Counted from the stretch's first letter, positions 37,167-46,456 are shown. The stretch is 64,000 nt of DNA from Symbiodinium natans (GCA_905221605.1 CAJNDS010000087.1:112104-176103), one strand, 5' to 3'. The notes: generated by a model from the sequence alone, not told the origin. Translations and numbers: made by a program.

Positions 37167-39864
37167 GGTGGACCCACTTTTCGAGTCTCACGACCGGGAA
37201 GCCGGGATCCTCAGTGCCGATCCCCAGCTCTGCAGCCCGGTTCATCATGCCCACCACGAGTTCCTCGGTCACGTGGTTTGCGCCGGCGCAACCGTCGAGC
37301 ATGCACTCGACCTTACGGTCGAGGACCTGGACCACCGTCCTGTACTGGTAGCCTCCTGGCTCGTTGTCCGCCAGGTTCCACCAGTCCTTCGGCAGATCGT
37401 CCAGGGTGGCGAACTTGTCCCGCCCGCCCTTGCTTAACGGAAGCGCGTGCTGCTGCACCGCGGCGTGTCCTGCGGCTCCTAAGACGCCTGCCTGGACGCC
37501 TGAGCTGCCTATCTGGACACTGAACGCGGCGAAGGGGTTAGACATGGAAGCACCGGAGGGCGGGGCCCAGTTGGCAGGCAAGGCCGGCGTCCCTCCTGAG
37601 GTCGTCAGGTTGTGGACCATGTCGCAGCTGGCTCCTTTCTTGCACGACCCATTCTTGGAGAAAAAGGGGCAAACAGTGCCTGGTGGCTTCGCCGCGCCTT
37701 TGGCCGCAGCCTTAGGCTTTGCGTTGGCCTTTGCCTTGCCACCTCCCTTCCCCTTGCCTTTACCTTTCGCAGTGGCAAAGGTTTGGTCACCCTTCTTGGC
37801 CGCGAGAGCCTTTCTGCGAAGCTCCTTGTCGTGGCTGTACGGGCAGGCATCCCCTTTCGGGCAATTCCCATGATCGCGAAAGTGGAAGCAGATCTTCTTG
37901 TCCGCTCCTTTGCCAGCTCCCTTCGACGCAGCGGCAAACGTCTGGTCCGCGCCAGCCTTGGCCGCGGCAGCTGCTCCTTTCGCAGCAGCCTTCGCAGCAG
38001 CCTTGAGACTCTTAATCTCCTTCTGAGCCTCGGCTAGCGCGACCGCCGGGTCCGCGCTCTGCGAACCGGTCGCTGTGTACACAGAGTGGGAAACAGCCCT
38101 GTGAGCTGCTTCCCTCTGCTCGTACTCCAGAACGACCTTGTGGCTCTCCTCCCAAGTCTGCGGTCCTCGCAACCCGCCATCCTTGGGATCGCCAGGCCAC
38201 AACCGTTTGTCGTTCCGGATCTCCTTTTGGAGATACGGGGGCATCTTGCGGAGGTACGAGAGATACAACTCTCGTGGGGTCTTCCCAAGACCTACCGCCT
38301 CAAGGTCCGCGATCGAGGCCTCAAACAAAGGCTCGAATTGGTGGCCTGTGAGCTTACCCTTAGCGAGAGAGGCATGCTCACCATCCACGCGGACTTCTCT
38401 TTCCTCCCGCGATTCCCCGAACATCAAGTGCTTGTTCTTGATGCGGTCGTACACCGCCTGTGGATCGGAGAGAACCTCTCCCGACTTCCACGCTGCGCGG
38501 TACGCGTTCGTGTACGTCTTCATGCGCGAGCCGCGGCAGCGCCCGCGTAGCGCTAACAGCTTCTCGCGCGCACTCATACCGCGACAGTTGTTGGCCAGCG
38601 CGCAGACGTCCTCGAACTCCTCGTAGAACAGGACAACGTCTCGCGCGTCCGACTTGTCGTCGGTCAGCGTCGGCCACGTGAGGTCAGTTTTGACCGTAGT
38701 TATGGAGCTTTGCCCGCCCCTCTGCGCTAACGCTTCTTTCAGCGCTTCAGTTTGGGCGGCGAGTGCGGCGGCGAAATCGCCCGCCGGGTGTTGGGACCCG
38801 GTCTGCGAACCTCCGCCGTCTGAACCTCGCTTCAGGGCTTCTATCTCCATCTCCAGCGCAGCAAGCTTCGCGCGCAAAGGGGAATCGCCGTCCGTCGCGC
38901 CCAGGACACGGGCCGCGGAAGGACCACCTGCAACCTCGGCAGTGTGCAAACCTCCACGGTCCAATCCTACCCCCAACCCACTTGCAGTCGCAGGCTGTGG
39001 GAGCCCTGGGGAACGCGGCCCCACGGCTTCAACTGGCACATCGGACGGGGAGCTCCAAACCTTCTCTTGGCTCGAGCTTTCTTTTCCCCCCAACGCGAGG
39101 ATAAGCTCCCCGATGCATTGGATTTCGCGCTGAATCTCCTCTGCGTCCTCGGGGTCCTCGCCACCGCGCAAAGCCGCGACCGAGAACCTGGTCCGCAGCC
39201 GACGGACCATCTTCGTCGGATGCCAGTCCCCGCCTATCTTGGCGAACTCATCCGCAAGGAGGGTGGCTTTGGTGCTTAAGGCGTCAAGGTCACGGGAGCT
39301 CACCGTGACTCCATGCGCTTTCAGCGCGAGGACAATCCGTGAAACGCGCGTCAAGTAGTCCGCGACCGGTTCTTGGTCTGGACGGAAAATCGCGCGCAGC
39401 TCCGCCTGCAAGCCCTCTGCGGTGCCTGGGACTGAACCTGCTGTCGACGGCGGACCGGACGGTCCCGCCGGGCGGGACCCTGGCGCCGTAGCAGGGACAT
39501 AGGCAGCACCGGTAGGGACCATGGCCAGCTCCCTAGCCGCGGCGCTGACGTCCACCCGCGGCGGACTGTCGCCTCCAGCGCCCGAGGCCTCAGGGACTAG
39601 CTCGGAGTCCTCTTCTTCTTCCTCTTCATCCTCGTCCTCGTCTTCGGCGTCATGGAGGAACTTCATGACTTTCCGCCAGAGAGCCGCCTCTTGCTCTGGC
39701 GTAGTGCTGACCCCATCCCGCTTGGACAACGGACGGCTGCCAGTCTCCCTACGCCACTTAAGCCAAGCGACGTAGCTCATCCGCTCGGGATAGGGAACGT
39801 CTCCACCCTCGATAGCTTCGAGGAGGGTGACGCCCTCAGCCTGACCTGCAACCTCTGCGGACAT
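37099..39864 (-). CDS. Gypsy element Gag with CCCH zinc fingers and start of protease
   Basis: 921 residues. The N-terminal 300 residues include an acidic run (EDEDEDEEEEEED) and helical segments. A capsid-like central region (about 390-600) holds LFYEEFEDVCALANN and PRELYLSYLRKMPP. An Ala/Lys-rich stretch carries two C-x8-C-x5-C-x3-H fingers (CFHFRDHGNCPKGDACPYSH near residue 657; CPFFSKNGSCKKGASCDMVH near 727), not the usual CCHC knuckles. Near residue 855 VECMLDGCAGANHVTEELV is probably the protease active-site loop, although it reads Asp-Gly-Cys instead of Asp-Ser/Thr-Gly. The frame runs out at 37099 in what should still be protease. The next frame picks up with LGFRPGP, so a deletion or frameshift lies near 37.16 kb. 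Confidence 0.8.
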   Translation of the reverse strand: MSAEVAGQAEGVTLLEAIEGGDVPYPERMSYVAWLKWRRETGSRPLSKRDGVSTTPEQEAALWRKVMKFLHDAEDEDEDEEEEEEDSELVPEASGAGGDSPPRVDVSAAARELAMVPTGAAYVPATAPGSRPAGPSGPPSTAGSVPGTAEGLQAELRAIFRPDQEPVADYLTRVSRIVLALKAHGVTVSSRDLDALSTKATLLADEFAKIGGDWHPTKMVRRLRTRFSVAALRGGEDPEDAEEIQREIQCIGELILALGGKESSSQEKVWSSPSDVPVEAVGPRSPGLPQPATASGLGVGLDRGGLHTAEVAGGPSAARVLGATDGDSPLRAKLAALEMEIEALKRGSDGGGSQTGSQHPAGDFAAALAAQTEALKEALAQRGGQSSITTVKTDLTWPTLTDDKSDARDVVLFYEEFEDVCALANNCRGMSAREKLLALRGRCRGSRMKTYTNAYRAAWKSGEVLSDPQAVYDRIKNKHLMFGESREEREVRVDGEHASLAKGKLTGHQFEPLFEASIADLEAVGLGKTPRELYLSYLRKMPPYLQKEIRNDKRLWPGDPKDGGLRGPQTWEESHKVVLEYEQREAAHRAVSHSVYTATGSQSADPAVALAEAQKEIKSLKAAAKAAAKGAAAAAKAGADQTFAAASKGAGKGADKKICFHFRDHGNCPKGDACPYSHDKELRRKALAAKKGDQTFATAKGKGKGKGGGKAKANAKPKAAAKGAAKPPGTVCPFFSKNGSCKKGASCDMVHNLTTSGGTPALPANWAPPSGASMSNPFAAFSVQIGSSGVQAGVLGAAGHAAVQQHALPLSKGGRDKFATLDDLPKDWWNLADNEPGGYQYRTVVQVLDRKVECMLDGCAGANHVTEELVVGMMNRAAELGIGTEDPGFPVVRLEKWVHLGIQAGSRLSCPRHAGNQDAQM

Positions 39865-40027
39865 TGCCGCAACACAAGGCGAAAAGCCGCGCCTTGGTTA
39901 GCAGGCCGCAAGCGTGGCACACAGTCCACGCGTCCAGGTCACGGACCGCGACAGACAAGCAAAGCAATGCTTGCCCACTCGGGCCGTAGGCACAAGAGCT
40001 GTACGATTTCCCAGAACAGCCCCCAAT

Positions 40028-40321
40028 TGAGAAGTCGACCAGCACTGGACTTGCACTAAGCCAATGCAATCACAGCCCGGTCACGCTGTTTTACGACTTC
40101 GCGAGTTCAAGCACTTGTGCAGCTACGCCTGAGTGCGTCCGGTCGGACCGCACAGCAACCTAAGAGCTACTGTACGACTCTACCGTGCTCAAAGGCACAA
40201 GCTCGGTACTTGAGCCAAAATATTGGCATTGTTACGAATTGCAAAACTACACATGCAAGGGAAAACAACAAGCTGCACTAGCACTAAGCAAGCACTCCAT
40301 GCATGCTTTGACCTGCTCACA
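40028..40321 (-). repeat. Gypsy element 5' LTR (294 bp)
   Basis: Partner of 23287-23580. It is followed on the plus strand by ATATATGTATATATG, the continuation of the target microsatellite. Promoter elements are not recognisable. Confidence 0.9.
40209..40221 (-). promoter_or_regulatory. Spliced-leader-like 13-mer in the 5' LTR
   Basis: The sense strand reads ATTTTGGCTCAAG, identical to the last 13 bases of the conserved 22-nt dinoflagellate spliced leader. It is preceded by GCCAAT where the leader has GCC. The same word lies in the 3' LTR at 23468-23480. It may be a relic of reverse-transcribed trans-spliced RNA. A role in expression is only a guess. Confidence 0.4.
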
Positions 40322-40562
40322 ATATATGTATATATGTATATATGTATATGCGTTTGAGCTGTTGAATACGAGGGGTTAGGGGGCAGAGGGGGTAGGGGCT
40401 AGAAGGTAGGGTAGGGGTTAGAAGGGAGGGGGGTAGGTGAAAGGGGGGGTGTGCGGACGACGAAGCTCGCCAAGCACCCCTGATCGATGGCACTCTGATG
40501 GATGGTGGCACGGCTCGGTTTGGGGTCTCGGTTTTAGGGAACCCTAAACCCTAAACCCTAAC
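40322..40562. other. Remnant of the target locus between two LTR elements
   Basis: It begins with the continuation of the TATATG microsatellite (40322-40350), then G-rich sequence with GGGGTTAGGG-like words. It ends with a clean run of CCCTAAA units (about 40533-40562), directly against the left LTR of the copia element. Confidence 0.7.
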
Positions 40563-40925
40563 TGTTGAAATGCAGATTGATCTGTCTGCTGATGGCCCAT
40601 GGAACCAGCCCCCTGCATGAACTCCATGGCTTCGAATTGCGAATCTCTTTTCCCGGCACAACCGAAAGGTAGCGCTATGCTACTGTACACTATGGCCAAA
40701 AATGCCTCGTATGTTCTAGCTTAAATTCGGTACGTTACTTGCTTTGCAAGGTGCTTGCATGGCTATGCTTATTGCACCGCCTTGGTATGTCAAATGTGGA
40801 CCAGCTATGCATGTTGCACCGCCCGTATCCCATACCCAAGGGGCTTGTTACCGCAGCCTTCCCCTTGAAGAGAAACAACGCCGCGGTCCATCGCTCATCA
40901 TGGTTGTCCTGGCTGCTTTTCTTCA
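40563..40925 (-). repeat. Copia element 3' LTR (363 bp)
   Basis: On the sense strand it runs TGAAGAAAAG...CATTTCAACA. Adjacent outside on the plus-strand left is CTAAC. Confidence 0.9.
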
Positions 40926-40934
40926 CTCCTCCTT
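40926..40934 (-). promoter_or_regulatory. Polypurine tract of the copia element
   Basis: The sense strand reads AAGGAGGAG immediately before the 3' LTR start (TGAAGAAAAG). In LTR elements such a tract primes plus-strand DNA synthesis. Its position shows that the DNA next to the left LTR was not inverted. Confidence 0.7.
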
Positions 40935-40981
40935 GAAGCAGACGCCAGGCATGCTTCACCCTTCATTTTGAGCTCCTGGAG

Positions 40982-42545
40982 GTGCTCTCCCATCGTGTCT
41001 CAAGCAAAAGCCGCAAATCTGTAAAGATTCTACTCGAGACATGGTCAAATCCAATTCGATTCCTGGGAATGGAGATCCATGTAACAGCCCGAGGATTCAC
41101 GATTTCGCAGCGACCCTACATCCGAGAGCTTTTGCGATTACACGAGGTTGGTAGTCAGAGGTTGGATGTGGTGCCTGTGAACAAGGAGATCGGAAGCTTC
41201 GAGGCAACCCCCGACGAGGGCGTGTTTTCCCAGGAGGAGTTGAAATTCGCTCAGCAGTGTGCAGGTGAAATTCTATGGCTGAGTCAGCGGTCGAGACCAG
41301 ATCTCGGATATGTTGCCTCCCTGTTATCCTCCTTGACAACAAAGGCTCCAAGGAGGGTGGCAGAAATCACCATGAAGGTACTTGGGTATCTGCAGCGTAC
41401 AATGGAGCACGCTCTTTTCTTGGAGGCAGATTCCACTGGATTGGTGTCCTATGCTGACAGCTCGTTTGCGCCATCGGGATCGAGGTCACATACAGGGTGG
41501 GTGACAATGCTGTTTGGGGCCCCGATTAGTTGGAGGTCCAGTCGCCAGTCAACTACATCACTGTCAACTGGTGAAGCAGAGCTTAATGCAGCAGTGGAAG
41601 GAGCATTGGCGCTGCTGAGCTCACAGGCCCTGCTAACTGATGTGATTGAGGTCCCCATCGACTTGGTGTTGGAGACGGACTCAACTACGGCGCTGTCGCT
41701 GGCAGAAGGCTCGGGGTCGTGGAGGACAAGACACCTGAGAATCAAGGCGAACTGGTTGTACGAGCATATAAGGGCGGGACATCTGAAGATGGTTCATCGA
41801 AGTGGAGAGATTCAGCCTGCCGATGTTCTGACTAAGGCGATGCCCTCGACGCGAATGATGCAGCTCATGCAACTCTGGAATCTGAAAATGAGAGTGGAGG
41901 AGTTGGAAGATGAGCTAGGTGCAGAAATTGCGTCTACTACGAGCCCTGGCATGAGAGTGCTCCTAGCATTGATGATTTTGGCCCAGTCCATTACGCCAAG
42001 TAGCTCGGAAAGGCTTGGTCAAGACATTGCAACTCTGGATGAGGTGGAGCCGCTCAAGATTGATCGGGGGTTAGCAACGTGGATGGTTTTCTGGGGAATG
42101 GTGTTTTTAGCTGTGGCAGCCTGGGAGCTACTTAAGTGGATGGGATGGCAGGCATTTTTCCGCCTATCACCAGGAGCTTCGTCCAGAAGAATGCGTCGGC
42201 TGCAAAGGTTGAGGGATGCAACTGCGCAAGCAATAGCCGACGAGTTCATGAGACGTGCGCAGGAACCGGAGATGGAGCCAGAGCAAGTACCACATGTCGA
42301 TTTTGGCCCGGCTTCGTCGTCAAGAAATGGAAGAAGGGACGAGGTGCAAGCTCATTCCAGGAGAACGAGCGTGGAAAGGCAGGTTCAAACTGCCCACCTG
42401 CTATTACAAGGCCAGATCCTCCGCCACAACAAGTGGTGATCCGATACCTATCGGAGCCGCCTCCGGACCACGTCTACATGTTGCCTGGAAGAACAACATA
42501 CCATATCCATCGCCACTGCTATGCCTTCAGACACGCTGGCACTTG
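40982..42545 (+). CDS. Copia element RT C-terminus and RNase H, inverted segment
   Basis: 485-codon frame (40982-42439), opposite in strand to the rest of the element. It opens inside RT (NPIRFLGMEIHVTARGF, TISQRPYIRELL). Copia RNase H follows: SYADSSFAPSGSRSHTG, LSTGEAELNAAVE, LETDSTTALSL, GEIQPADVLTKAMP. A hydrophobic span lies further on (GLATWMVFWGMVFLAVAAW, about 4/5 along). After the stop, a second frame (to about 42.57 kb) gives a His/Cys tail (YHIHRHCYAFRHAGTCN). The upstream RT half is on the minus strand beginning at 42.54 kb, so this piece was flipped. AGACACGnTGG words in inverse orientation sit at both proposed breakpoints (40991-41001 and 42529-42539). Confidence 0.75.
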
Positions 42546-45500
42546 CAACGCTGAAGTCTTCCAGATCCGTTGAACAGCCTCCGACACTGCAGTGATTACA
42601 TCAGGAAACGCTAAGATCAGGTAATCATCCACATAGATCACCAAAATCCCAATGGTGCATCCCTCTGTTTTAATTGCCCACCACGTCGGCTCAATGTGAC
42701 CTTGGACCAGGACAATCTCCTTGTCGTTCAACGTGGTCTTCAGCTTCCTCATCTCGCCATCCCGGAATATTCCCCATAGCCGGGGTGATTCACGCAGTCC
42801 GTAAACCGCATGGGTTATACCCCATAGCTCTCCCTCTTCTGCCAGCTGAGCTTGGACCAAGGCTCGAGGGGGAATTGCAATCACGATTGGGGCATTCGGG
42901 ATCTCATCCAATGGCGTTTGCAGAAAAGCTGAAATGACATCGAGCACTGCTGCAGACCAGCCATATCTGCTAGCTATGGACAACGCTGCACGTACAACCT
43001 CTGCAGGGGCTGCACCAGTGTATACCTCCAGGTCCGAATCTCCAGCCATATTGCCACAAATAACAGCCCTGACCTTCCGTTTGAACCCATCGACCAAAGG
43101 GGCGACGTCTGGAGGCTTCACCGTATACACCAGCTTCATTGGCAGCATTTGCACTCCGTCCTTTTTCATCCACACCTCCCGTAAAGGGTCATCTTTCTTG
43201 AGCCTGATCACCGCGTGGCCAATGGCATTCAGCTCCTTGATCATCGACGGCTTCCAACTTTCCAAGTTCTGGGCCACTTCAGAGGGGTGTATGGTATGAA
43301 CCACAGCCAACGGCTCCTTCAATGAGCTCAGGAGCTCCTCTATGTTTCTTGTGTAGTTCACCTCGGTCTTCATCACCGCGATAGGGCTTGATGCCACAGC
43401 TTCCACTGACCTCACCATATGGATCTTCGCCTTCTTATCATCGAGAACGACGTACATCTCTTCCACCATACACTCCTCTGCGTCGCCGGGTTGGAATGTA
43501 ACGTTGTTGCCATCGTTCACCATGTTGCCCTTTACACGCTCTCGGCTAAGCTTCCAGTCCACCACAAAGAGAAGAATTCCATCCGAAGTTTCCACTCTTT
43601 CTGTCCATCCACCTCCGCTCAATGCTTCCGGCTCCTCCTCAACAATGGATTTGTCCACCGCCTTCACTCTGAGGGCTCGAACAGCAACAGAGTCGTCGTA
43701 GGTCATGGTTGGTGGGCAAAAGCCCAAAGATGACAACTGCTCCCGCTCCGCTGACGAAATCCTCCCCACACGGGCCGGTGTATATCCAATCACCACAATG
43801 CGCTCACCAGGCTTGCCCTTCCAGGGTAACACAGCATGCCGCTTGCGGGGGTTAATCGATCTCACTTGTCCTTCACGAAGAGGTATTGCATTTCCGTAGT
43901 ATGCCTTTCCCTTGTTGTCTAACATCTCAACGATGGACCCTGACACCACATCACCTTCACCCAGCTCCATCCACAGGTCTCCTCCTCGGCGTGGAAGCTT
44001 TACGGGATATAGGTAGTTCAGTGAGCCTGCTTCATTATGTGAATCGCGGTGAAGGGCCTTTTCTCCATCCAGGGAAACGTACACTGCTGCAAACTCCGCA
44101 TCAGGCTCAGCATCTTGCAGGATTTTCACCAACAGTCGGGCCATCCAGGGTCGATCATATGTTGCTTTTGTTAAGCCCATAACCCCACCATGTCGAAACA
44201 GCCCATACTTGTTTGCAGCTCTAGGCAGTATTGAACATGCTTGCACAACCAACTCCTCCGCTTCTTCTCGGTTCCACTCTTCCAGCACACGCTCCACCTC
44301 CCCTTCCAGTTCTTTTTCTGCCAGCGACTGATCCATCTGTGCCATCGACGTCATTGAATGTATGCTTGTTTTGGCTCTCAATCGGCGTCGGGCACTTGCA
44401 GATTCCTCCGCTTCAACAGATTCTGCAGGGGGGCCTGGATCATGTAGTCCGGGACGAACATGGGCGGTATGGAGAAATCTTTCTCCCTCATTGTTGATGT
44501 ACACTAGATGCCCCTGCCGCACTGCATTGGATAATCCCAAGTAGCTCCCCTCTTCCCATCTTGGCGCCAGATCGTCCATTTTTCCACCATGTCCAGTCCC
44601 AATGTAGGGCTTCTTCTTGATGAGGACCTTTGCGCCAAAAGGGGCAGCTAGTCGTGCTTCAAGGCCTAACACAGACGATCGCTGTGCCGTTGCTGCATAG
44701 TCCGCGGCATATGGCCACAATCTCTGAGGTAAACCTGAGCCCGCCAACAAGGTTCTGGCCCGCTGCTTGATCCACTTCACCGTGTTTTCAGCAGCACCAT
44801 TGGACTGATGTTCACCTCCTTCACTGCTTGTCATTCTTATCCCCTGCTCCTTGATCCACTGCCGAGAATTTTTCGCGAAGAACTCCATCGACCGGTCGCA
44901 GTGAAACCTAAGGATTGGGATGTTATAGGATCGGGCATAGAGGACCACATCCTGGATTGCCTCCAACACCGTTGCACTCTTGTTGTCGTGCAAGCCCGTG
45001 GCGAAGATCAGATTCACCATGTCCGGCGGGTTCAGATCATCTCCGATGTCCTCCTTCGGCTTTTCACTCGCCAATTCTCCTTCTCTTTCCTCTTCATCCC
45101 CTTCTTCCTTTTGCGCTTCTAACTCACCAGCTGCTCTTGGAACCCCTTCACCGTCCTCCTCTAATCCATCATCAACGGGTACTGGTTCATGAAGAGGGTC
45201 ATCACCTGGGACGTACTCCAAGCCTATTCCCCGACCGTCATCCACGAAGTCCTTGGGAACCCGAAGCTTGGCCACAAAGAGGTAACGGAATTTGGCAGGA
45301 GCTCTTCCTCTCCCATGTGAATCTAGACCATGTTCCTTTAGAGGTCCCGACAAATCTGCCGTCATCACAAAGGCTTCGGGGTGCTCCACTCTTGAATGCC
45401 TCCGCCCCGTAGCGCCTGCCTTCACACAGGTCATGCAGTCACGTCTGAATGGGAGATGCCCCCTTCTGACATGATCCGCCCATTGCTCCGCCGACATAGC

Positions 45501-45905
45501 CAGCATTCTTGGTACACTGCGGTGCACAATGATCGCCTTCACGATTGCTTCCACCAATCCAGGGCCCCATTTTGCTAAGTCCTTCGAGGATCCTCGCCAT
45601 GGATCAAAATATCCCTCCGCCTTGATTCCATCCAAGGAGCTAAGCATGGTCAAATTGGTTCCCAATGAGGTTGGTTTCCTGGTGAAATGTCCCACCGCTC
45701 CTTGATCCACAGAGTACCTCGCCAAACCAGCTTCGTTGGCGTAGCCAATCCACAAGTCGCTCCTCCAAAAACTAACCACCTCGTCGTAGAGCTCATGATC
45801 CCATCGAAGAAATTCCCGTGGATCTTGGGGCTGTTCCAGCAAAAAGCTTACTTCTCGCTGTTGTTCAGGTCCTGGTTGAGCTATCACCCTACCCGCCGTG
45901 GACAA
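42519..45905 (-). CDS. Copia element pol: methyltransferase-like tail, integrase, reverse transcriptase
   Basis: 1,128 residues. Residues 20-125 finish the methyltransferase-like module (FLLEQPQDP; HFTRKPTSLGTN; KWGPGLVEAI). Integrase zinc domain: His145, His150, Cys157, Cys160 (HVRRGHLPFRRDCMTC). Integrase core: Asp184 (TADLSGPLK), Asp in LRFHCDRSMEF, Glu in SNGAAENTVKW. A linker with acidic runs follows, then a middle region (about 600-720) that includes HRDSHNEAGSLNYLYPVK and ends in RKRHAVLPWKGKPGERI, resembling a dioxygenase-like H...H/R pattern; I am unsure of it. Copia RT: VLDVISAFLQTPLDE (catalytic Asp), THAVYGLRESPRLWG and GILVIYVDDYLILA. The frame ends at the inversion breakpoint, so the RT is truncated. 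Confidence 0.8.
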   Translation of the reverse strand: MSTAGRVIAQPGPEQQREVSFLLEQPQDPREFLRWDHELYDEVVSFWRSDLWIGYANEAGLARYSVDQGAVGHFTRKPTSLGTNLTMLSSLDGIKAEGYFDPWRGSSKDLAKWGPGLVEAIVKAIIVHRSVPRMLAMSAEQWADHVRRGHLPFRRDCMTCVKAGATGRRHSRVEHPEAFVMTADLSGPLKEHGLDSHGRGRAPAKFRYLFVAKLRVPKDFVDDGRGIGLEYVPGDDPLHEPVPVDDGLEEDGEGVPRAAGELEAQKEEGDEEEREGELASEKPKEDIGDDLNPPDMVNLIFATGLHDNKSATVLEAIQDVVLYARSYNIPILRFHCDRSMEFFAKNSRQWIKEQGIRMTSSEGGEHQSNGAAENTVKWIKQRARTLLAGSGLPQRLWPYAADYAATAQRSSVLGLEARLAAPFGAKVLIKKKPYIGTGHGGKMDDLAPRWEEGSYLGLSNAVRQGHLVYINNEGERFLHTAHVRPGLHDPGPPAESVEAEESASARRRLRAKTSIHSMTSMAQMDQSLAEKELEGEVERVLEEWNREEAEELVVQACSILPRAANKYGLFRHGGVMGLTKATYDRPWMARLLVKILQDAEPDAEFAAVYVSLDGEKALHRDSHNEAGSLNYLYPVKLPRRGGDLWMELGEGDVVSGSIVEMLDNKGKAYYGNAIPLREGQVRSINPRKRHAVLPWKGKPGERIVVIGYTPARVGRISSAEREQLSSLGFCPPTMTYDDSVAVRALRVKAVDKSIVEEEPEALSGGGWTERVETSDGILLFVVDWKLSRERVKGNMVNDGNNVTFQPGDAEECMVEEMYVVLDDKKAKIHMVRSVEAVASSPIAVMKTEVNYTRNIEELLSSLKEPLAVVHTIHPSEVAQNLESWKPSMIKELNAIGHAVIRLKKDDPLREVWMKKDGVQMLPMKLVYTVKPPDVAPLVDGFKRKVRAVICGNMAGDSDLEVYTGAAPAEVVRAALSIASRYGWSAAVLDVISAFLQTPLDEIPNAPIVIAIPPRALVQAQLAEEGELWGITHAVYGLRESPRLWGIFRDGEMRKLKTTLNDKEIVLVQGHIEPTWWAIKTEGCTIGILVIYVDDYLILAFPDVITAVSEAVQRIWKTSALQVPACLKA

Positions 45906-46456
45906 GGCATGGAGGACGTGTCCTTCACCGCAAGCTCCTCCTCAGCCGCTGGTTGCCCCTCCCAACCTCCATAGGGATAAGCATTTGTGCGAACAGGATT
46001 TGGTCCAGGCTTCTGGTAGCGGAGCATCGAGTAGGATCTGCAGGGCGGACCACCAATGACTCCAGCAATTTTTCCAGCTCGCGCAGCCCATTCCAAAGCT
46101 CTCCACACAGCAGGGTTAAGGATATCATGGGATGTTCCCCGTTCCAAATCCAACTCCAAGACCACGTAGCCGTTCCGCTCCAGGTACTTATATTCTTCCC
46201 TGGACTCCTTTCCCGCAAACAAGTGCACAATCCATTTATCCGATTCGTGCAACCTCCTCCTTGAGCGACGATTGAGGTGATGTAACCCTCGGAGTGCTTG
46301 CCAACCATTACGCTCGGGATATCCTTCCACCAGTCCCTGCTTTGCTCCCAGTGGCACATTCTGAAGGAATTGTGCTTCTCCAATTGCCTGTAGTGCATTT
46401 GCTGCTCTCTCGCCACGACAGTACTGGAGGAGGTGATCAAACCAGCTTCTCTCCAA
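45884..46456 (-). CDS. Copia element methyltransferase-like module, N-terminal part
   Basis: 190-codon frame overlapping both neighbours. Residues 74-83 KWIVHLFAGK resemble motif I (F-x-G), 100-105 LELDLE give the acidic end of the next strand, and 132-141 GVIGGPPCRS has the Pro-Pro-Cys box of cytosine-5 methyltransferases (motif IV). The Glu-x-Pro box (LLEQP) and the RKPT tail are in the next ORF, reached by a frame change near 45.89 kb. Of the copies here this one keeps the most motif residues. It lies between protease and integrase. Confidence 0.6.
   Translation of the reverse strand: MERSWFDHLLQYCRGERAANALQAIGEAQFLQNVPLGAKQGLVEGYPERNGWQALRGLHHLNRRSRRRLHESDKWIVHLFAGKESREEYKYLERNGYVVLELDLERGTSHDILNPAVWRALEWAARAGKIAGVIGGPPCRSYSMLRYQKPGPNPVRTNAYPYGGWEGQPAAEEELAVKDTSSMPCPRRVG

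Larger units (their letters stand above)
23287..40321 (-). mobile_element. 17.0-kb Ty3/gypsy-type LTR retrotransposon with permuted pol and accessory ORFs
   Basis: Two 294-bp LTRs (23287-23580 and 40028-40321) appear identical and have TG...CA ends. They are flanked by ATAT on each side (a 4-bp target duplication, ambiguous in the microsatellite). The sense strand is minus: gag, protease, RT thumb with RNase H, integrase, methyltransferase-like region, RT fingers and palm, Tpt1-like ORF, zinc-finger/membrane ORF, PLD-like ORF, 3' LTR. The purine-rich GAGGGGCGAA just before the 3' LTR (23581-23590) is a plausible polypurine tract. I could not assign the primer-binding site. Identical LTRs point to a very recent insertion. 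Confidence 0.85.
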
